A DNA stretch of 64,000 bases from Roseicella frigidaeris (GTDB lineage: Bacteria; Pseudomonadota; Alphaproteobacteria; Acetobacterales; Acetobacteraceae), in assembly GCF_003258945.1 (NCBI RefSeq), contig NZ_QLIX01000012.1:1-64000 (forward strand), written 5' to 3'. This document shows positions 51,098-62,242 of the stretch, piece by piece. Numbering within the stretch: position 1 is the stretch's first letter; each line of letters begins with the position of its first letter. Made by a program: the position numbers and the translations under genes. Below the pieces are notes generated by a model. It had not been told where the DNA came from. It saw only the letters and a program-made list of their open reading frames with translations, and did not search any database.

Positions 51098-52243
51098 ATG
51101 ACGGACCCCATCATCCGCGCCGAAGCCTTCGTTTGCCGTGCGCCCATCGCCGTGCCGGTCGTCAACGCCTTCGGCGCGATGGCGGAGCGGGTCGCGGTGT
51201 TCCTGCGCCTGACGGATGCGGCGGGCCATAGCGGCTGGGGCGAGATCTGGTCGAATTTTCCGACCCTCGGCGCCGAGCACCGCGCCCGGCTCTTCGATGC
51301 CTTCATCGCGCCGCGGCTGCTCGGCCGCAGCATCGCCGATCCCGCCAGCTTCTGGGCGGAGAGCGACCGGGCGCTGCATCTCTGGGGGTTGCAGGCGGGT
51401 GAGCCGGGCGCCTTCGCGGCGGCGCTCGCCGGTGCCGACCTGGCGCTGCACGATCTCGGCGCCCGCCGCGCCGGTCTGCCGCTCTGGCGCTGGTTCGGCG
51501 GCACCGAGGGCGGCCCGGTGCCGGTCTATGCGAGCGGCCTCAACCCGGATGCCCAGGCCCTGGCGCAGATCGAGCAGGCCCGGGCCGCCGGGCACCGCGC
51601 CTTCAAGATCAAGATCGGCTTCGGCGAGCAGCGCGACCTCGCCACGCTGCGCCCGGTCTTCGCCAGCCTCCGCGCCGGCGAGCAGGTGATGGTGGACATC
51701 AACCAGGGCTGGGAGCTGCGCACCGCGGCGCGCATGGTGCGGGTGCTGGACGAATTCCCGCTCGCCTGGATCGAGGAGCCGCTGGCTGCCGATCGCCCCG
51801 CCTGGGAATGGGCGCAGGTCGCCGCCGCCAGCGCGGCACCGCTGGCCGCGGGCGAGAACCTCCGCGGCACGCGGGAATTCCATCAGGCCCTGGCACAATG
51901 CCATCTTGAGGTGGTGCAGCCGGATTGCTGCAAATGGGGTGGTGCCTCGGCCATCCTGCCGGTGGCCCGGGCGATCCTGGCCTCGGGCCGGCGCTATTGC
52001 CCGCATTTCCTCGGCGGCGGCATCGGACAGCTCGCCTCCCTGCACCTGCTGGCCGCCATCCGTGGCGCCGGGGTGCTGGAGATGGACGCCAATCCCAATC
52101 CGCTGCGGAGCCTGGTGGTCGATCCGGTGCTGCGGGTGACCGAGGGCCGGGTCGCGCTGCCGGAGGGGCCGGGCCTCGGCACCGTGCCGGATCTGGCGGC
52201 GCTCGATCGCTATGTGGTGCTGCGGACCCGCCGCGACGCCTGA
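51098..52243 (+). CDS. Mandelate racemase/muconate lactonizing enzyme family protein
   Basis: A 381-residue enolase-superfamily enzyme. An N-terminal capping domain is followed by a barrel with the KxK base Lys170/Lys172 (FKIKIG), metal ligands Asp200 (VMVDINQGW), Glu226 (WIEEP) and Glu253 (AGEN), Asp276 in VQPDCCKW, and His303 in CPHFLGGGIG. The set of Lys and His on opposite faces is that of the mandelate racemase subgroup: acid-sugar dehydratases and racemases. It is not beside any sugar-acid genes. The start at 51098 follows CCGAGACAGGAACC. Confidence 0.9.
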   Translation: MTDPIIRAEAFVCRAPIAVPVVNAFGAMAERVAVFLRLTDAAGHSGWGEIWSNFPTLGAEHRARLFDAFIAPRLLGRSIADPASFWAESDRALHLWGLQAGEPGAFAAALAGADLALHDLGARRAGLPLWRWFGGTEGGPVPVYASGLNPDAQALAQIEQARAAGHRAFKIKIGFGEQRDLATLRPVFASLRAGEQVMVDINQGWELRTAARMVRVLDEFPLAWIEEPLAADRPAWEWAQVAAASAAPLAAGENLRGTREFHQALAQCHLEVVQPDCCKWGGASAILPVARAILASGRRYCPHFLGGGIGQLASLHLLAAIRGAGVLEMDANPNPLRSLVVDPVLRVTEGRVALPEGPGLGTVPDLAALDRYVVLRTRRDA

Positions 52244-52297
52244 TGCCCTGGGCCGGTTCGCCGGCCGGTCCGGGATGCTCGAGGCGGCTCCGGTCCG

Positions 52298-52723
52298 TCA
52301 GGGCGGTGCCGAGCCGCGGCGGAAGCGGATGAGGATCTCGACATCCCCCGGCCGCTCGGCGAGCACCTGGCGGAGGATGGCAAGCAGCGTCTCGGGCGAG
52401 ACGTCGAGATCGATGGTCTGCGCCGTCGCCTCGTAGACCAGATGCGAATGCGGCTCCGGCACGGTGTCGAAGACCGGCTCGCTCGCGGTGCTGGGCAGCC
52501 GGCCGAGCAGCCCGCAGGCCACGAGCGTCTCGAGTTGCCGGACGAGGTCCTGGGGCGAGGCGGCAAGGCCGGTGCCGGCCGCCATGCGGATGACCTCGCC
52601 CAGGCCGAGATGGGTATCGGGCGCGGCGCGCAGCAAGGCGAGCAGCCGCGCCAGCGGCCCCTGGCCCGGCAGGCCGGCGCGGCGCAACTCCTCCCGGATC
52701 GCGGCGTCCCTTGCTTGCGGCAT
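52298..52723 (-). CDS. Fur-family-like transcriptional regulator, metal-site poor
   Basis: A 141-residue protein whose N-terminal winged helix (HLGLGEVIRMAAGTGLAASPQDLVRQLETLVACGLLGRL) and following HSHLVYEATAQTIDLDVSPE align with the Fur/PerR/Irr family. The zinc Cys pairs are absent (one Cys in the whole protein), and the His cluster is reduced to HSH. It is therefore an odd or Irr-like member. It lies downstream of katG on the same strand with 107 bp between, so it may act in peroxide or heme/iron control. It could also be a degenerate regulator. Confidence 0.6.
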   Translation of the reverse strand: MPQARDAAIREELRRAGLPGQGPLARLLALLRAAPDTHLGLGEVIRMAAGTGLAASPQDLVRQLETLVACGLLGRLPSTASEPVFDTVPEPHSHLVYEATAQTIDLDVSPETLLAILRQVLAERPGDVEILIRFRRGSAPP

Positions 52724-52830
52724 GCGAGACTTCCCGCCCTGCATCGCCGGTGCCCGCCAGATCCCGCGGGCCCGGTGGCGGCCAGCCGGGCGCGGCCGGA
52801 GCCGGCCGCGCCCGCTGGCATTCAGCGCCG

Positions 52831-55119
<2,289 letters not shown>

Positions 55120-55266
55120 TCAGGCGCGAGGTCTGTGCGCCGCCAGCCGGCGGCGAACGGCGTGGTGCGGCAGGGGCGCCGGCCATCACGCCGCAATGTG
55201 CTTGGCCTTGCAGGACGCTAGCGGCAATCAGAGGATAAAAGAAAGTCCCAGTCCCGAATGGGTGCG

Positions 55267-55281
55267 ATAGATGCAAACTAT
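55267..55281 (+). promoter_or_regulatory. OxyR-type binding site
   Basis: ATAG (55267-55270), seven bases, then CTAT (55278-55281): the exact core spacing of the OxyR consensus ATAG-N7-CTAT. Flanking quarter sites at the next N7 steps are weak (GAAT to the left, GCAG to the right). It is 22 bp ahead of the oxyR ATG and in the divergent katG promoter region, matching autoregulation plus katG activation. Confidence 0.75.
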
Positions 55282-55302
55282 CATGACAGCAGGGCTGACC
55301 CG

Positions 55303-56208
55303 ATGAACCTGCGCGACCTGCGCTACCTCCTCGCCGTGGCCGAGCACGCGCATTTCGGCCGCGCCGCCGAGGCCTGCGGCATCAGCCAGCCCACGCTCTC
55401 CGTGCAGGTCCGCAAGCTGGAGGAGTTGTTCGGCGTGGCGCTGTTCGAGCGGACGAGCAAGCGCGTGGTGCCGACCGCCGCCTGCGAGCGGCTGCTCGGG
55501 CATGTCCGCGCCGCGGTGGCAGAGACCGACGCCATGCTCACCCTGGCCCGCAACCTGCGCGACCCGCTGGCCGGCCGCTTCCGCCTCGGCATCATCCCGA
55601 CGCTGGCGCCCTATCTGCTGCCGCTGGTCTTCGCGCCATTGCGCGAGGCCCTGCCGGCGCTCGAGATCGAGCCCTGGGAGGATCAGACGACCGCGCTGCT
55701 CGACCGGTTGCGGGCGCATGAGCTGGATGCCGCCCTGCTGGCGACCGAGGTGGACGGGCCGGATCTCGTCAGCCAGCCGCTCTTCGCCGAGCCCTTCCTC
55801 GCCGCCCTGCCGCCGGAGCACCCGCTGGCGCAGCGCGAGGTGGTGGCGGAGGCGGACCTGGCGCGCGACATCCTGATCCTGGCCGAGGGGCATTGCCTGC
55901 GCGACCAGGCCCTGGCGGCATGCGGACGCGGCGGCGCGCTTGGCAGCACGCTGCGGGCGGCGAGCCTCTCGACGCTGCTCAACATGGTGGCGGCGGGCTA
56001 TGGCACCACGCTGATCCCGGCCCTGGCGGCGGGGGCGGCGCAGGATGCCGGCATCGTGCTGCGGCCGCTAGCGGCGCGAGTGGGCCGGACGGTCCGCATC
56101 GCCTGCCGCGCCAGCTTCCCGCGCCGCGCCGCGCTGGACGCGGTGGGCGAGGTGATCGCCTCGCGCCTGCGGGGTTTTGCCGAGGGCGCTGCCGCCGGCA
56201 CGGTCTGA
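55303..56208 (+). CDS. oxyR: Hydrogen-peroxide-sensing LysR regulator OxyR
   Basis: A 301-residue LysR protein: DNA-binding helix-turn-helix at 1-60 (LRDLRYLLAVAEHAHFGRAAEACGISQPTLSVQVRKLEELFG in blocks), then an effector domain. The redox Cys pair sits at 198 (EGHCLRDQA) and 207 (AACG), matching the disulfide switch of E. coli OxyR, so oxidation should activate it. I chose the ATG at 55303 over 55258 because MNLRDLRY is the family N-terminus and the upstream stretch contains the operator. It activates katG across the gap. Confidence 0.94.
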   Translation: MNLRDLRYLLAVAEHAHFGRAAEACGISQPTLSVQVRKLEELFGVALFERTSKRVVPTAACERLLGHVRAAVAETDAMLTLARNLRDPLAGRFRLGIIPTLAPYLLPLVFAPLREALPALEIEPWEDQTTALLDRLRAHELDAALLATEVDGPDLVSQPLFAEPFLAALPPEHPLAQREVVAEADLARDILILAEGHCLRDQALAACGRGGALGSTLRAASLSTLLNMVAAGYGTTLIPALAAGAAQDAGIVLRPLAARVGRTVRIACRASFPRRAALDAVGEVIASRLRGFAEGAAAGTV

Positions 56209-56298
56209 CACCGACGGCGCCAAAACCTGCTTGAAGTCACTCGACGGAGTCGCATCTGCTGCGTTGAGGGAAGAGCCAGACACGGAGGAGATCGTCCC

Positions 56299-56508
56299 AT
56301 GGCATCGGCATCCGGCCAGAAGAACCTCGCCGCGGGCGGGCCCGCGGCACAGCCGCCGAACACGCGGCCGGATCATGGCCCCCTGCCGGAGCCCGGCCCG
56401 GCTCCGGTGGGGCCGGCCGTCCATGAGCCCAAGCAGACGCCGGCCTCGACGCCGCATGATCCCGGCCCCGCCCCGCCGGGCCCCGCGGTGGAGCATCACG
56501 ACAAATAG
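56299..56508 (+). CDS. Small proline-rich hypothetical protein
   Basis: Not recognised. A 69-residue protein of low complexity, rich in Pro, Ala, Gly and His (NTRPDHGPLPEPGPAPVGP, PGPAPPGPAVEHHDK), predicted disordered and without a signal peptide. The ATG at 56299 has GGAGGAG at ideal spacing, the main reason to believe it is expressed. It lies 90 bp behind oxyR on the same strand and could be co-transcribed. Confidence 0.55.
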   Translation: MASASGQKNLAAGGPAAQPPNTRPDHGPLPEPGPAPVGPAVHEPKQTPASTPHDPGPAPPGPAVEHHDK

Positions 56509-56937
56509 GGTTCTCCGGCAGCGCCACGGCGCTGCAGACGGCTGGCGTGCCTTACAAGAACGCGCCGTCCTTGAGGCGGCGTGACGACCAGGGCGGATGT
56601 CGCAAGGCATCCGCCCTAATCATGTCCGCTCCCGGCCCATGCCTGGGCGGCGGCCGAACCTGTTCGAAGGGGGCGTCTCTCGCCATGCGCGGAAGCCGCC
56701 CTGTCCCCGCCTGCCCGGTGCGGCGCCCATCGAGGCGGGCCCTGGCGCACCCCACGCATATCTTAAATTATTGTCAATTTATTGAGCATCTCTAGAGGCA
56801 TTTCGCCCAATATAATTACCACTATCACGTTACTTTGCGAATTTGCCTAGAGGGTATTCACTTTTGTGCATCGCAAAACGGTGCGGAACCCGATCCCGGG
56901 CCACCGCCCGCGCCGCCGTGATGGAGGCAGCCCGTCG
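56509..56937. other. Intergenic region with AT-rich promoter segment
   Basis: No gene supported in 429 bp. A shadow frame at 56547-56795 lacks a ribosome site. The segment 56760-56870 is AT-rich, unlike its surroundings, and carries the promoter listed separately. The remaining GC-rich part includes GGCGG/CCGCC pairs that could end the small upstream gene. Confidence 0.5.
56811..56816 (+). promoter_or_regulatory. Candidate sigma-70 -10 box of the ABC/rutA operon
   Basis: TATAAT matches the -10 consensus exactly, inside an AT-rich stretch 120 bp before the first gene. The -35 region is poor (ATCTCT at 17-bp spacing), so activator help may be needed. CTCTAGAG near 56790 is a perfect palindrome in that position and could be its binding site. 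Confidence 0.35.
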
Positions 56938-58230
56938 ATGCCGCATGAGTCTCCCCCCGGCGCCATGCGCCGATCCCTGGTCAAGGCCGCGCTCGGCGCG
57001 GCCGGCGCCGCCGCCGGATCGGGTGCCCTCACCGGCTTCCCGACCATCTGGGCGCAGAACATCAAGGACATCACGCTGCAGCATGCCGGGCCGCCAGTGA
57101 CCGCGATCGGGCAGATCGCGGAGCAGGCGAGCAAGGATCTCGGCTTCACCGTCCGCATGCAGGCGGTCGAGGGCGCCGACCTGCTGAACCGCTTCCTGTC
57201 GCAATCGAGCGCGATCGACGTGGCGGATGTGGCGCTCACCTTCCTGCGGTACCTGGTCGGCCGCAACGTGCTGCAGGCGATCCCGCTCTCGAAGATCAAG
57301 TACTGGGACCAGACCATCCCGCTCTTCACCAAGGGCGAGTATCCGGACGGGCGACGCGCCTCGACGCAGGGCATCGCCCCCTATGGCGTGATCTACGTCA
57401 CGGGCGCCGATGCCAAATCCTTCTCCGACGGCCCGAGCAAGTGGCTGAGCGGCATCCCCTCCGTCACCAATGCCGATACCCTCGGCATCCGGCCCGATCT
57501 CGTCGGGCGGCCAGTGACGAGCTGGGCCGACCTGCTCGACCCGGCCTTCAAGGGCAAGGCGGCGCTGCAGGACCAGCCGACGATCGGCATCATCGATGTC
57601 GCCCTCGCGGTCGAGGCGCGCGGCGCCGCGACCTACGGCAACAAGGGCAACATGACCAAGGCCGAGATCGACAAGACGATCGGCCTGATGATGGACATCA
57701 AGCGCAGCGGCCAGTTCCGCTCCTTCTGGACCACCTTCGATCAGTCGGTGAACCTGATGGCCTCGGGCGAGGTGGTGATCCAGTCCATGTGGTCGCCCGC
57801 CGTCTCCGCCGTGCGCACCCGCGGCATCCCCTGCACCTTCCAGCCGCTGAAGGAGGGCTACCGCGGCTGGGGCTACACCTTCGGCATGATGAAGCACCTC
57901 ACCGGGCTGAAGCGCGACTGCGCCATCGAATACGCCAACTGGTATGCCTCCGGCTTCCAGGGCGCCTTCATCGCCCGCCAGGGCTACTACTCGGCCCAGC
58001 CGGAGACCACCCGCAAATACCTCACCCCGGCCGAGTGGGACTACTGGTACGCCGGCAAGCCCGCGGCCACCGACCTGCCCGATCCCTACGGCAAGCCCGC
58101 GATCAAGGCCGGCGAGGTGCGCGACGGCGGCGCCTTCTGGGAGCGCATGGGCAACATCGCGGTGTGGAATTCGGTGATGGACGAGGACCGCTACCTCACC
58201 CGCCGCTGGAACGAGTTCATCTCGTCCTGA
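56938..58230 (+). CDS. ABC transporter substrate-binding protein (polyamine type)
   Basis: A 430-residue secreted binding protein with a Tat-like signal (MRRSLVKAALGAAGAAAGSGAL). The mature part resembles PotD/PotF-like extracellular proteins: WAQNIKDITLQHAGPPV, a hinge region, YGVIYVTGADA, LLDPAFKGKAALQDQPTIGIIDVAL, MASGEVVIQSMWSPAV, and many Trp/Tyr in the cleft. It begins an operon with RutA, two permeases and an ATPase. The start MPHESPPGAMRR at 56938 has GGAGG ten bases before; 56866 also opens the frame. Ligand unknown; the rutA link hints at a nitrogen compound. Confidence 0.9.
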   Translation: MPHESPPGAMRRSLVKAALGAAGAAAGSGALTGFPTIWAQNIKDITLQHAGPPVTAIGQIAEQASKDLGFTVRMQAVEGADLLNRFLSQSSAIDVADVALTFLRYLVGRNVLQAIPLSKIKYWDQTIPLFTKGEYPDGRRASTQGIAPYGVIYVTGADAKSFSDGPSKWLSGIPSVTNADTLGIRPDLVGRPVTSWADLLDPAFKGKAALQDQPTIGIIDVALAVEARGAATYGNKGNMTKAEIDKTIGLMMDIKRSGQFRSFWTTFDQSVNLMASGEVVIQSMWSPAVSAVRTRGIPCTFQPLKEGYRGWGYTFGMMKHLTGLKRDCAIEYANWYASGFQGAFIARQGYYSAQPETTRKYLTPAEWDYWYAGKPAATDLPDPYGKPAIKAGEVRDGGAFWERMGNIAVWNSVMDEDRYLTRRWNEFISS

Positions 58231-58321
58231 CGCCGGCCGCGCCCCGCCCTCCCCTTCGACCGCGTGATCGAGCCCCGCCGGCAGCATCGCCCCGGGTGCT
58301 CAGCTCCAGGAGCGATGTCGC

Positions 58322-59410
58322 ATGCAGCTCGGTGTCTTCATTCCCATCGGCAACAACGGCTGGCTGATCTCCACCACCTCGCCCCAGTACATGCCGAGCT
58401 TCGACCTGAACCGCACCATCGTGGAGAAGGCGGAGCGCTTCGGCTTCGACTTCGCCCTCTCGATGATCAAGCTGCGCGGCTTCGGCGGGCCGAGCGGCTT
58501 CTGGGACCACAACCTCGAAAGCTTCACCCTGATGGCCGGGCTGGCGGCGGTGACGAGCCGCATCCAACTCTTCGCCACCTGCGCCGTGCTGACCCTGCCG
58601 CCCGCCATCGCCGCCCGCATGGCGGTGACGATCGACAGCATCTCGCATGGCCGCTTCGGGGTGAACCTGATCACCGGCTGGCAGCGGGCGGAATACACCC
58701 AGATGGGCCTCTGGCCCGGCGCCTCCCACTACCACCGGCGCTACGACTACTGCGCCGAATACGTGACGATCATGAAGGAGCTCTGGACCACCGGCCGCTC
58801 CGACCTCAAGGGCGACTTCTTCCAGATGGAGGATTGCCGCTGCAGCCCGCTGCCGCAGGCGCATATCCCCATCATCTGCGCCGCGCAGAGCGATGCCGGC
58901 ACGCGCTACGCCGCCGAGCACGCCGACTACAATTTCTGCGCCAGCTTCGGCGTCAACCAGCCGCAGGCTGTGGCGCCGAGCGTCGCCCGCCTGGTGAAGG
59001 CGACGGAGGAGACGGGGCGGGATTGCGGCGCCCTGGTGCTGACCATGATCATCGCCGACGAGACCGACGCCGCGGCGATGGCGAAATGGGAGCACTACAA
59101 GGCCGGCGCCGATCTCGAGGCGCTGGCCTGGCGCGACGCGCAGGCGGGCGACGACCCCAGCCGCGACCCCTATGCCGGCCCGAACCGGCGCAAGACGCTG
59201 GCCGAGAACGGCCGGCCGCTGCCGACCAACCAGGGCGTCCTCTGCGGCTCCTACGCCTCCATCGCCCGCATGCTGGACGAGATGGCGACGGTGCCCGGGG
59301 TGCGCGGCGTCATGCTCACCTTCGACGATTTCGTCATCGGCATGGAGCAGTTCGGCACCCGCATCCTGCCGCTGATGCACTGTCGCAACACCGTCAGCCA
59401 GGCGGCGTGA
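58322..59410 (+). CDS. rutA: Pyrimidine oxygenase RutA (LLM-class flavin monooxygenase)
   Basis: A 362-residue FMN-dependent luciferase-like enzyme that follows RutA of E. coli almost block for block: [98 protein letters not shown]. RutA opens the uracil/thymine ring with O2 and FMNH2 supplied by a reductase. The other rut genes (B, C, D, F, G) are absent here, and the gene lies within an ABC transporter operon. Its stop overlaps the first permease start (TGATG). Confidence 0.93.
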   Translation: MQLGVFIPIGNNGWLISTTSPQYMPSFDLNRTIVEKAERFGFDFALSMIKLRGFGGPSGFWDHNLESFTLMAGLAAVTSRIQLFATCAVLTLPPAIAARMAVTIDSISHGRFGVNLITGWQRAEYTQMGLWPGASHYHRRYDYCAEYVTIMKELWTTGRSDLKGDFFQMEDCRCSPLPQAHIPIICAAQSDAGTRYAAEHADYNFCASFGVNQPQAVAPSVARLVKATEETGRDCGALVLTMIIADETDAAAMAKWEHYKAGADLEALAWRDAQAGDDPSRDPYAGPNRRKTLAENGRPLPTNQGVLCGSYASIARMLDEMATVPGVRGVMLTFDDFVIGMEQFGTRILPLMHCRNTVSQAA

Positions 59411-60327
59411 TGGAGGCGGTCGGGCAGGCAACGGCCTTCACGGCCCCGGCGCGGGCGCGCCGGCGGCCGCGGCTGACCTCCGAGGCGATCTCCTGGCTGC
59501 AGGTCGGGCCGCTCGCCTTCATCCTCATCGTCTTCTTCGCGCTGCCGACGGTGCTCTTCCTCGTCGTCAGCTTCTTCGACTACGACCGGACCGGCATCTA
59601 CCCGGCCTTCATGCTGGACAATTACCGGGAGGTGCTGACCACGCCGGCGACGCTGCGGATCTATGTCAGCTCGCTGAAATTCGCCTTCATCGTCTGGGCC
59701 ATCACCCTCCTCCTCGGCTTCAGCATCGCGCATTTCCTGGTCTTCCATGTCCGCAGCGCGGCGGTGCGAACGGTGCTCTTCCTGCTCTGCGCCATTCCCT
59801 TCTGGACCTCGGGCATCATACGCACCATCGCCTGGATCCCCTTCCTTGGCCGCAACGGCGCCTTCAACCAGGCGCTGATCGACCTGCACCTGATCGACCA
59901 GCCGCTGGAATTCCTGCTCTTCTCCCCCTTCGCCGTCTGCGTCACCTATGTGCATCTCTTCACGCTGCTGATGATCGGGCCCATCGCCAATTCCCTGGCG
60001 AAGATCGACCCGGCCCTGCTGGAGGCGGCGCGCGATGCCGGCGCCAGCCGCTGGCGGACCATGGTGGATGTGGTGATCCCGCTCTCGAAGACCGGCATCG
60101 CCCTCGGCTCCATCCTCGTCTTCACCCAGGTGATGGGCGACTTCTTCGTGGTGAAGCAGATGAGCGGCGGCCAGAGCGCCTCCATCGTCTCGGCGCTCGC
60201 CACCGAGATCCAGGCCATGCAGTACCCGCCGGCGGCGGCCAGCGCCATGCTGCTCGTCCTCTTCGTCGCCATCATGGTGGCCGGGATGATGCGCGTGGTC
60301 GACGTGCGCAAGGAGCTGGTGCGGTGA
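59410..60327 (+). CDS. ABC transporter permease 1 (PotB-like)
   Basis: A 305-residue inner-membrane subunit with about six helices (VGPLAFILIVFFALPTVLFLVVSFF near the start). The coupling loop reads LLEAARDAGASRWRTMVDVVIPLSKTGI, the EAA motif that docks onto the ATPase. The ATG overlaps the rutA stop by one base, so the two genes are coupled. It forms a heterodimer with permease 2. PotB/PotH-type transporters usually carry polyamines, but the cargo here may be related to pyrimidine breakdown. Confidence 0.92.
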   Translation: MEAVGQATAFTAPARARRRPRLTSEAISWLQVGPLAFILIVFFALPTVLFLVVSFFDYDRTGIYPAFMLDNYREVLTTPATLRIYVSSLKFAFIVWAITLLLGFSIAHFLVFHVRSAAVRTVLFLLCAIPFWTSGIIRTIAWIPFLGRNGAFNQALIDLHLIDQPLEFLLFSPFAVCVTYVHLFTLLMIGPIANSLAKIDPALLEAARDAGASRWRTMVDVVIPLSKTGIALGSILVFTQVMGDFFVVKQMSGGQSASIVSALATEIQAMQYPPAAASAMLLVLFVAIMVAGMMRVVDVRKELVR

Positions 60328-61178
60328 TCGGCGGCGGCGCCCGGTCGCGGGACCCGCGGGAGAAGCGGCCCTGGACCTTCTATGCGCTGGCGACGCTCAT
60401 GGGCGTGTTCCTGCTTTTCCTCTACGGCCCGATGTTCGTCATCTACCTGCTCTCCTTCCAGGGGCCGAATGGCGGCGTCACCTTCCCCATGGTCGGCGTT
60501 TCCACCGTCTGGTTCGAGGACATCCTGAAGCCCGGGCAGATGGCCAATATCCCGGTTGCCTTCGGGCGCTCGATCCTGCTCGCCGCCATCGTCAGCACCA
60601 TCACCGTCCTGGTCTCGGTTGCCGCCGGCCTCGGCTTCCGCCGACGCTTCCGCGGCTCCGGTATCCTGTTCTACCTGGCCGTCGCCAGCCTGGTGATGCC
60701 GAGCCTGCTGGTCGGCTTCGGCATCGGGCTCGGCTTCCAGCTCTTCGGCTGGAAGGCGGATCTGTTCAGCTCGGCGCTGGCCGCGCAGCTCACCTGGACG
60801 CTGCCCTTCGGGCTCTTTGCCATGTTCGCGGTCTTCAACCGCTTCAACCGCGCCTATGAGGAGGCCGCGACGGATCTCGGCGCCAATGCCTGGCAGCGGC
60901 TCCGCTGGGTGACGCTGCCGATCCTGCTGCCTGGCATCCTCGGCGTCGCCATGGGCGCCTTCACCCTCTCCTATGACGAATACGCCCGCACCACGCTGGT
61001 CGCCGGCAACCGCAACACCCTGCCGCTCGAGATCTACGCGCTGATCTCGAGCTCCACCTCGCCGACACTCTTCGCCATCGGCACCCTGACCACCACCGTT
61101 TCCTTCCTGGTGATCGGCGCCACCCTGGCTTTCGTATTCCGGCTGCAGCGGCGCCGCGCGCTGGCGCGGCACGGCTGA
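60324..61178 (+). CDS. ABC transporter permease 2 (PotC-like)
   Basis: A 284-residue membrane subunit with GTG start overlapping permease 1 by four bases (GTGA). About six helices; the EAA loop is YEEAATDLGANAWQRLRWVTLPILLPGI. Typical PotC/PotI traits include FLYGPMFVIYLLSF and YDEYARTTLVAGNRNTLPLEIYAL, which is diagnostic of the polyamine family. The arrangement is complete with permease 1 and the ATPase. Confidence 0.92.
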   Translation: MIGGGARSRDPREKRPWTFYALATLMGVFLLFLYGPMFVIYLLSFQGPNGGVTFPMVGVSTVWFEDILKPGQMANIPVAFGRSILLAAIVSTITVLVSVAAGLGFRRRFRGSGILFYLAVASLVMPSLLVGFGIGLGFQLFGWKADLFSSALAAQLTWTLPFGLFAMFAVFNRFNRAYEEAATDLGANAWQRLRWVTLPILLPGILGVAMGAFTLSYDEYARTTLVAGNRNTLPLEIYALISSSTSPTLFAIGTLTTTVSFLVIGATLAFVFRLQRRRALARHG

Positions 61179-61188
61179 GGAGCGATCC

Positions 61189-62202
61189 ATGGACAGCAAC
61201 GGCTTCCGCCCCGAGCACCGCTTCGATGTCGAGCTGGTCGCCGTCACCAAGCGCTACGGCGGCACCGTGGCGGTGGACGGCGTCTCGCTCCGCATCCCGC
61301 GCGCCACCTATTGCTGCCTGCTGGGGCCGAGCGGCTGCGGCAAGACCAGCACGCTGCGGATGATCGCCGGGCACGAGGTGATCTCCGAGGGCGACGTGCT
61401 CATCCACGACGTCAACGTCACCGACCTGCCGCCGGTGCAGCGCGGGACGGCGATGATGTTCCAGAGCTACGCCCTCTTCCCGCATCTGAATTGCCTCGAC
61501 AACGTCGCCTTCAGCCTGAAGGCGCGCGGCGTTCCGAAGCCCGAGCGGCACCGGCGGGCCCGTGACTACCTCGCCCGGGTGCATCTGCAGGACTATGCCG
61601 AGCGGCTGCCCGGGCAGCTTTCCGGCGGCCAGCAGCAGCGCGTCGCCCTGGCCCGCGCCCTGATCACCGAGCCCCGCATCCTGCTGCTGGACGAGCCGCT
61701 CTCGGCGCTCGACCCCTTCCTGCGGGGCCAGGTGCGGGAGGAGCTGAAGCGGCTGCAGCGCGAGTTGGGCATCACCTTCATCCACGTGACCCACAGCCAG
61801 GACGAGGCGATGGCCCTCGCCGACTTGATGGTCATCATGGAGGCCGGCCGCATCCGCCAGGCCGGGCCGCCGCGCGAGATCTTCGAGCGGCCGGCGGATG
61901 CCTTCGTCGCCCGCTTCATCGGCGGCCACAACATCCTGCGCGACGGCGCCGGCACCATCGCCGTCCGCGCCGACCGCTGCCGCCTCGGCATCCCCGAAGC
62001 CGGGCCGCATATCCGCGGCCGCGTCGCCGCGGTGGAGTATCAGGGCAGCAGCGTGCGCGTGGCCCTCGCGGTCGATGGCGGGCCGCCGCTGTCCGTCGTC
62101 ATGCCGGACGACCGCTTCTTCGCCGGGCCGGTGCAGCCGGGCGAGGAGGCGGCGCTCACCTGGTCGACGCGGGACGCCCACGCCCTCCCCGATCCCGCCT
62201 GA
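61189..62202 (+). CDS. ABC transporter ATP-binding protein (PotA-like)
   Basis: A 337-residue ATPase energising the transporter. Walker A is GPSGCGKTST, the Q-loop FQSYALFPHLNCLDN, the signature LSGGQQQRVALARAL, Walker B LLLDEPLSALD and the switch His VTHSQDEAMALADLM. The C-terminal 100 residues form a TOBE-type domain (FVARFIGGHNILRDG, VEYQGSSVRVALAVDGG), as in the PotA/UgpC group. It sits ten bases behind permease 2. Confidence 0.95.
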   Translation: MDSNGFRPEHRFDVELVAVTKRYGGTVAVDGVSLRIPRATYCCLLGPSGCGKTSTLRMIAGHEVISEGDVLIHDVNVTDLPPVQRGTAMMFQSYALFPHLNCLDNVAFSLKARGVPKPERHRRARDYLARVHLQDYAERLPGQLSGGQQQRVALARALITEPRILLLDEPLSALDPFLRGQVREELKRLQRELGITFIHVTHSQDEAMALADLMVIMEAGRIRQAGPPREIFERPADAFVARFIGGHNILRDGAGTIAVRADRCRLGIPEAGPHIRGRVAAVEYQGSSVRVALAVDGGPPLSVVMPDDRFFAGPVQPGEEAALTWSTRDAHALPDPA

Positions 62203-62242
62203 CGGGCGGCCGCGCCCCGCAGCCAGAACGAAGGCCACGCCC

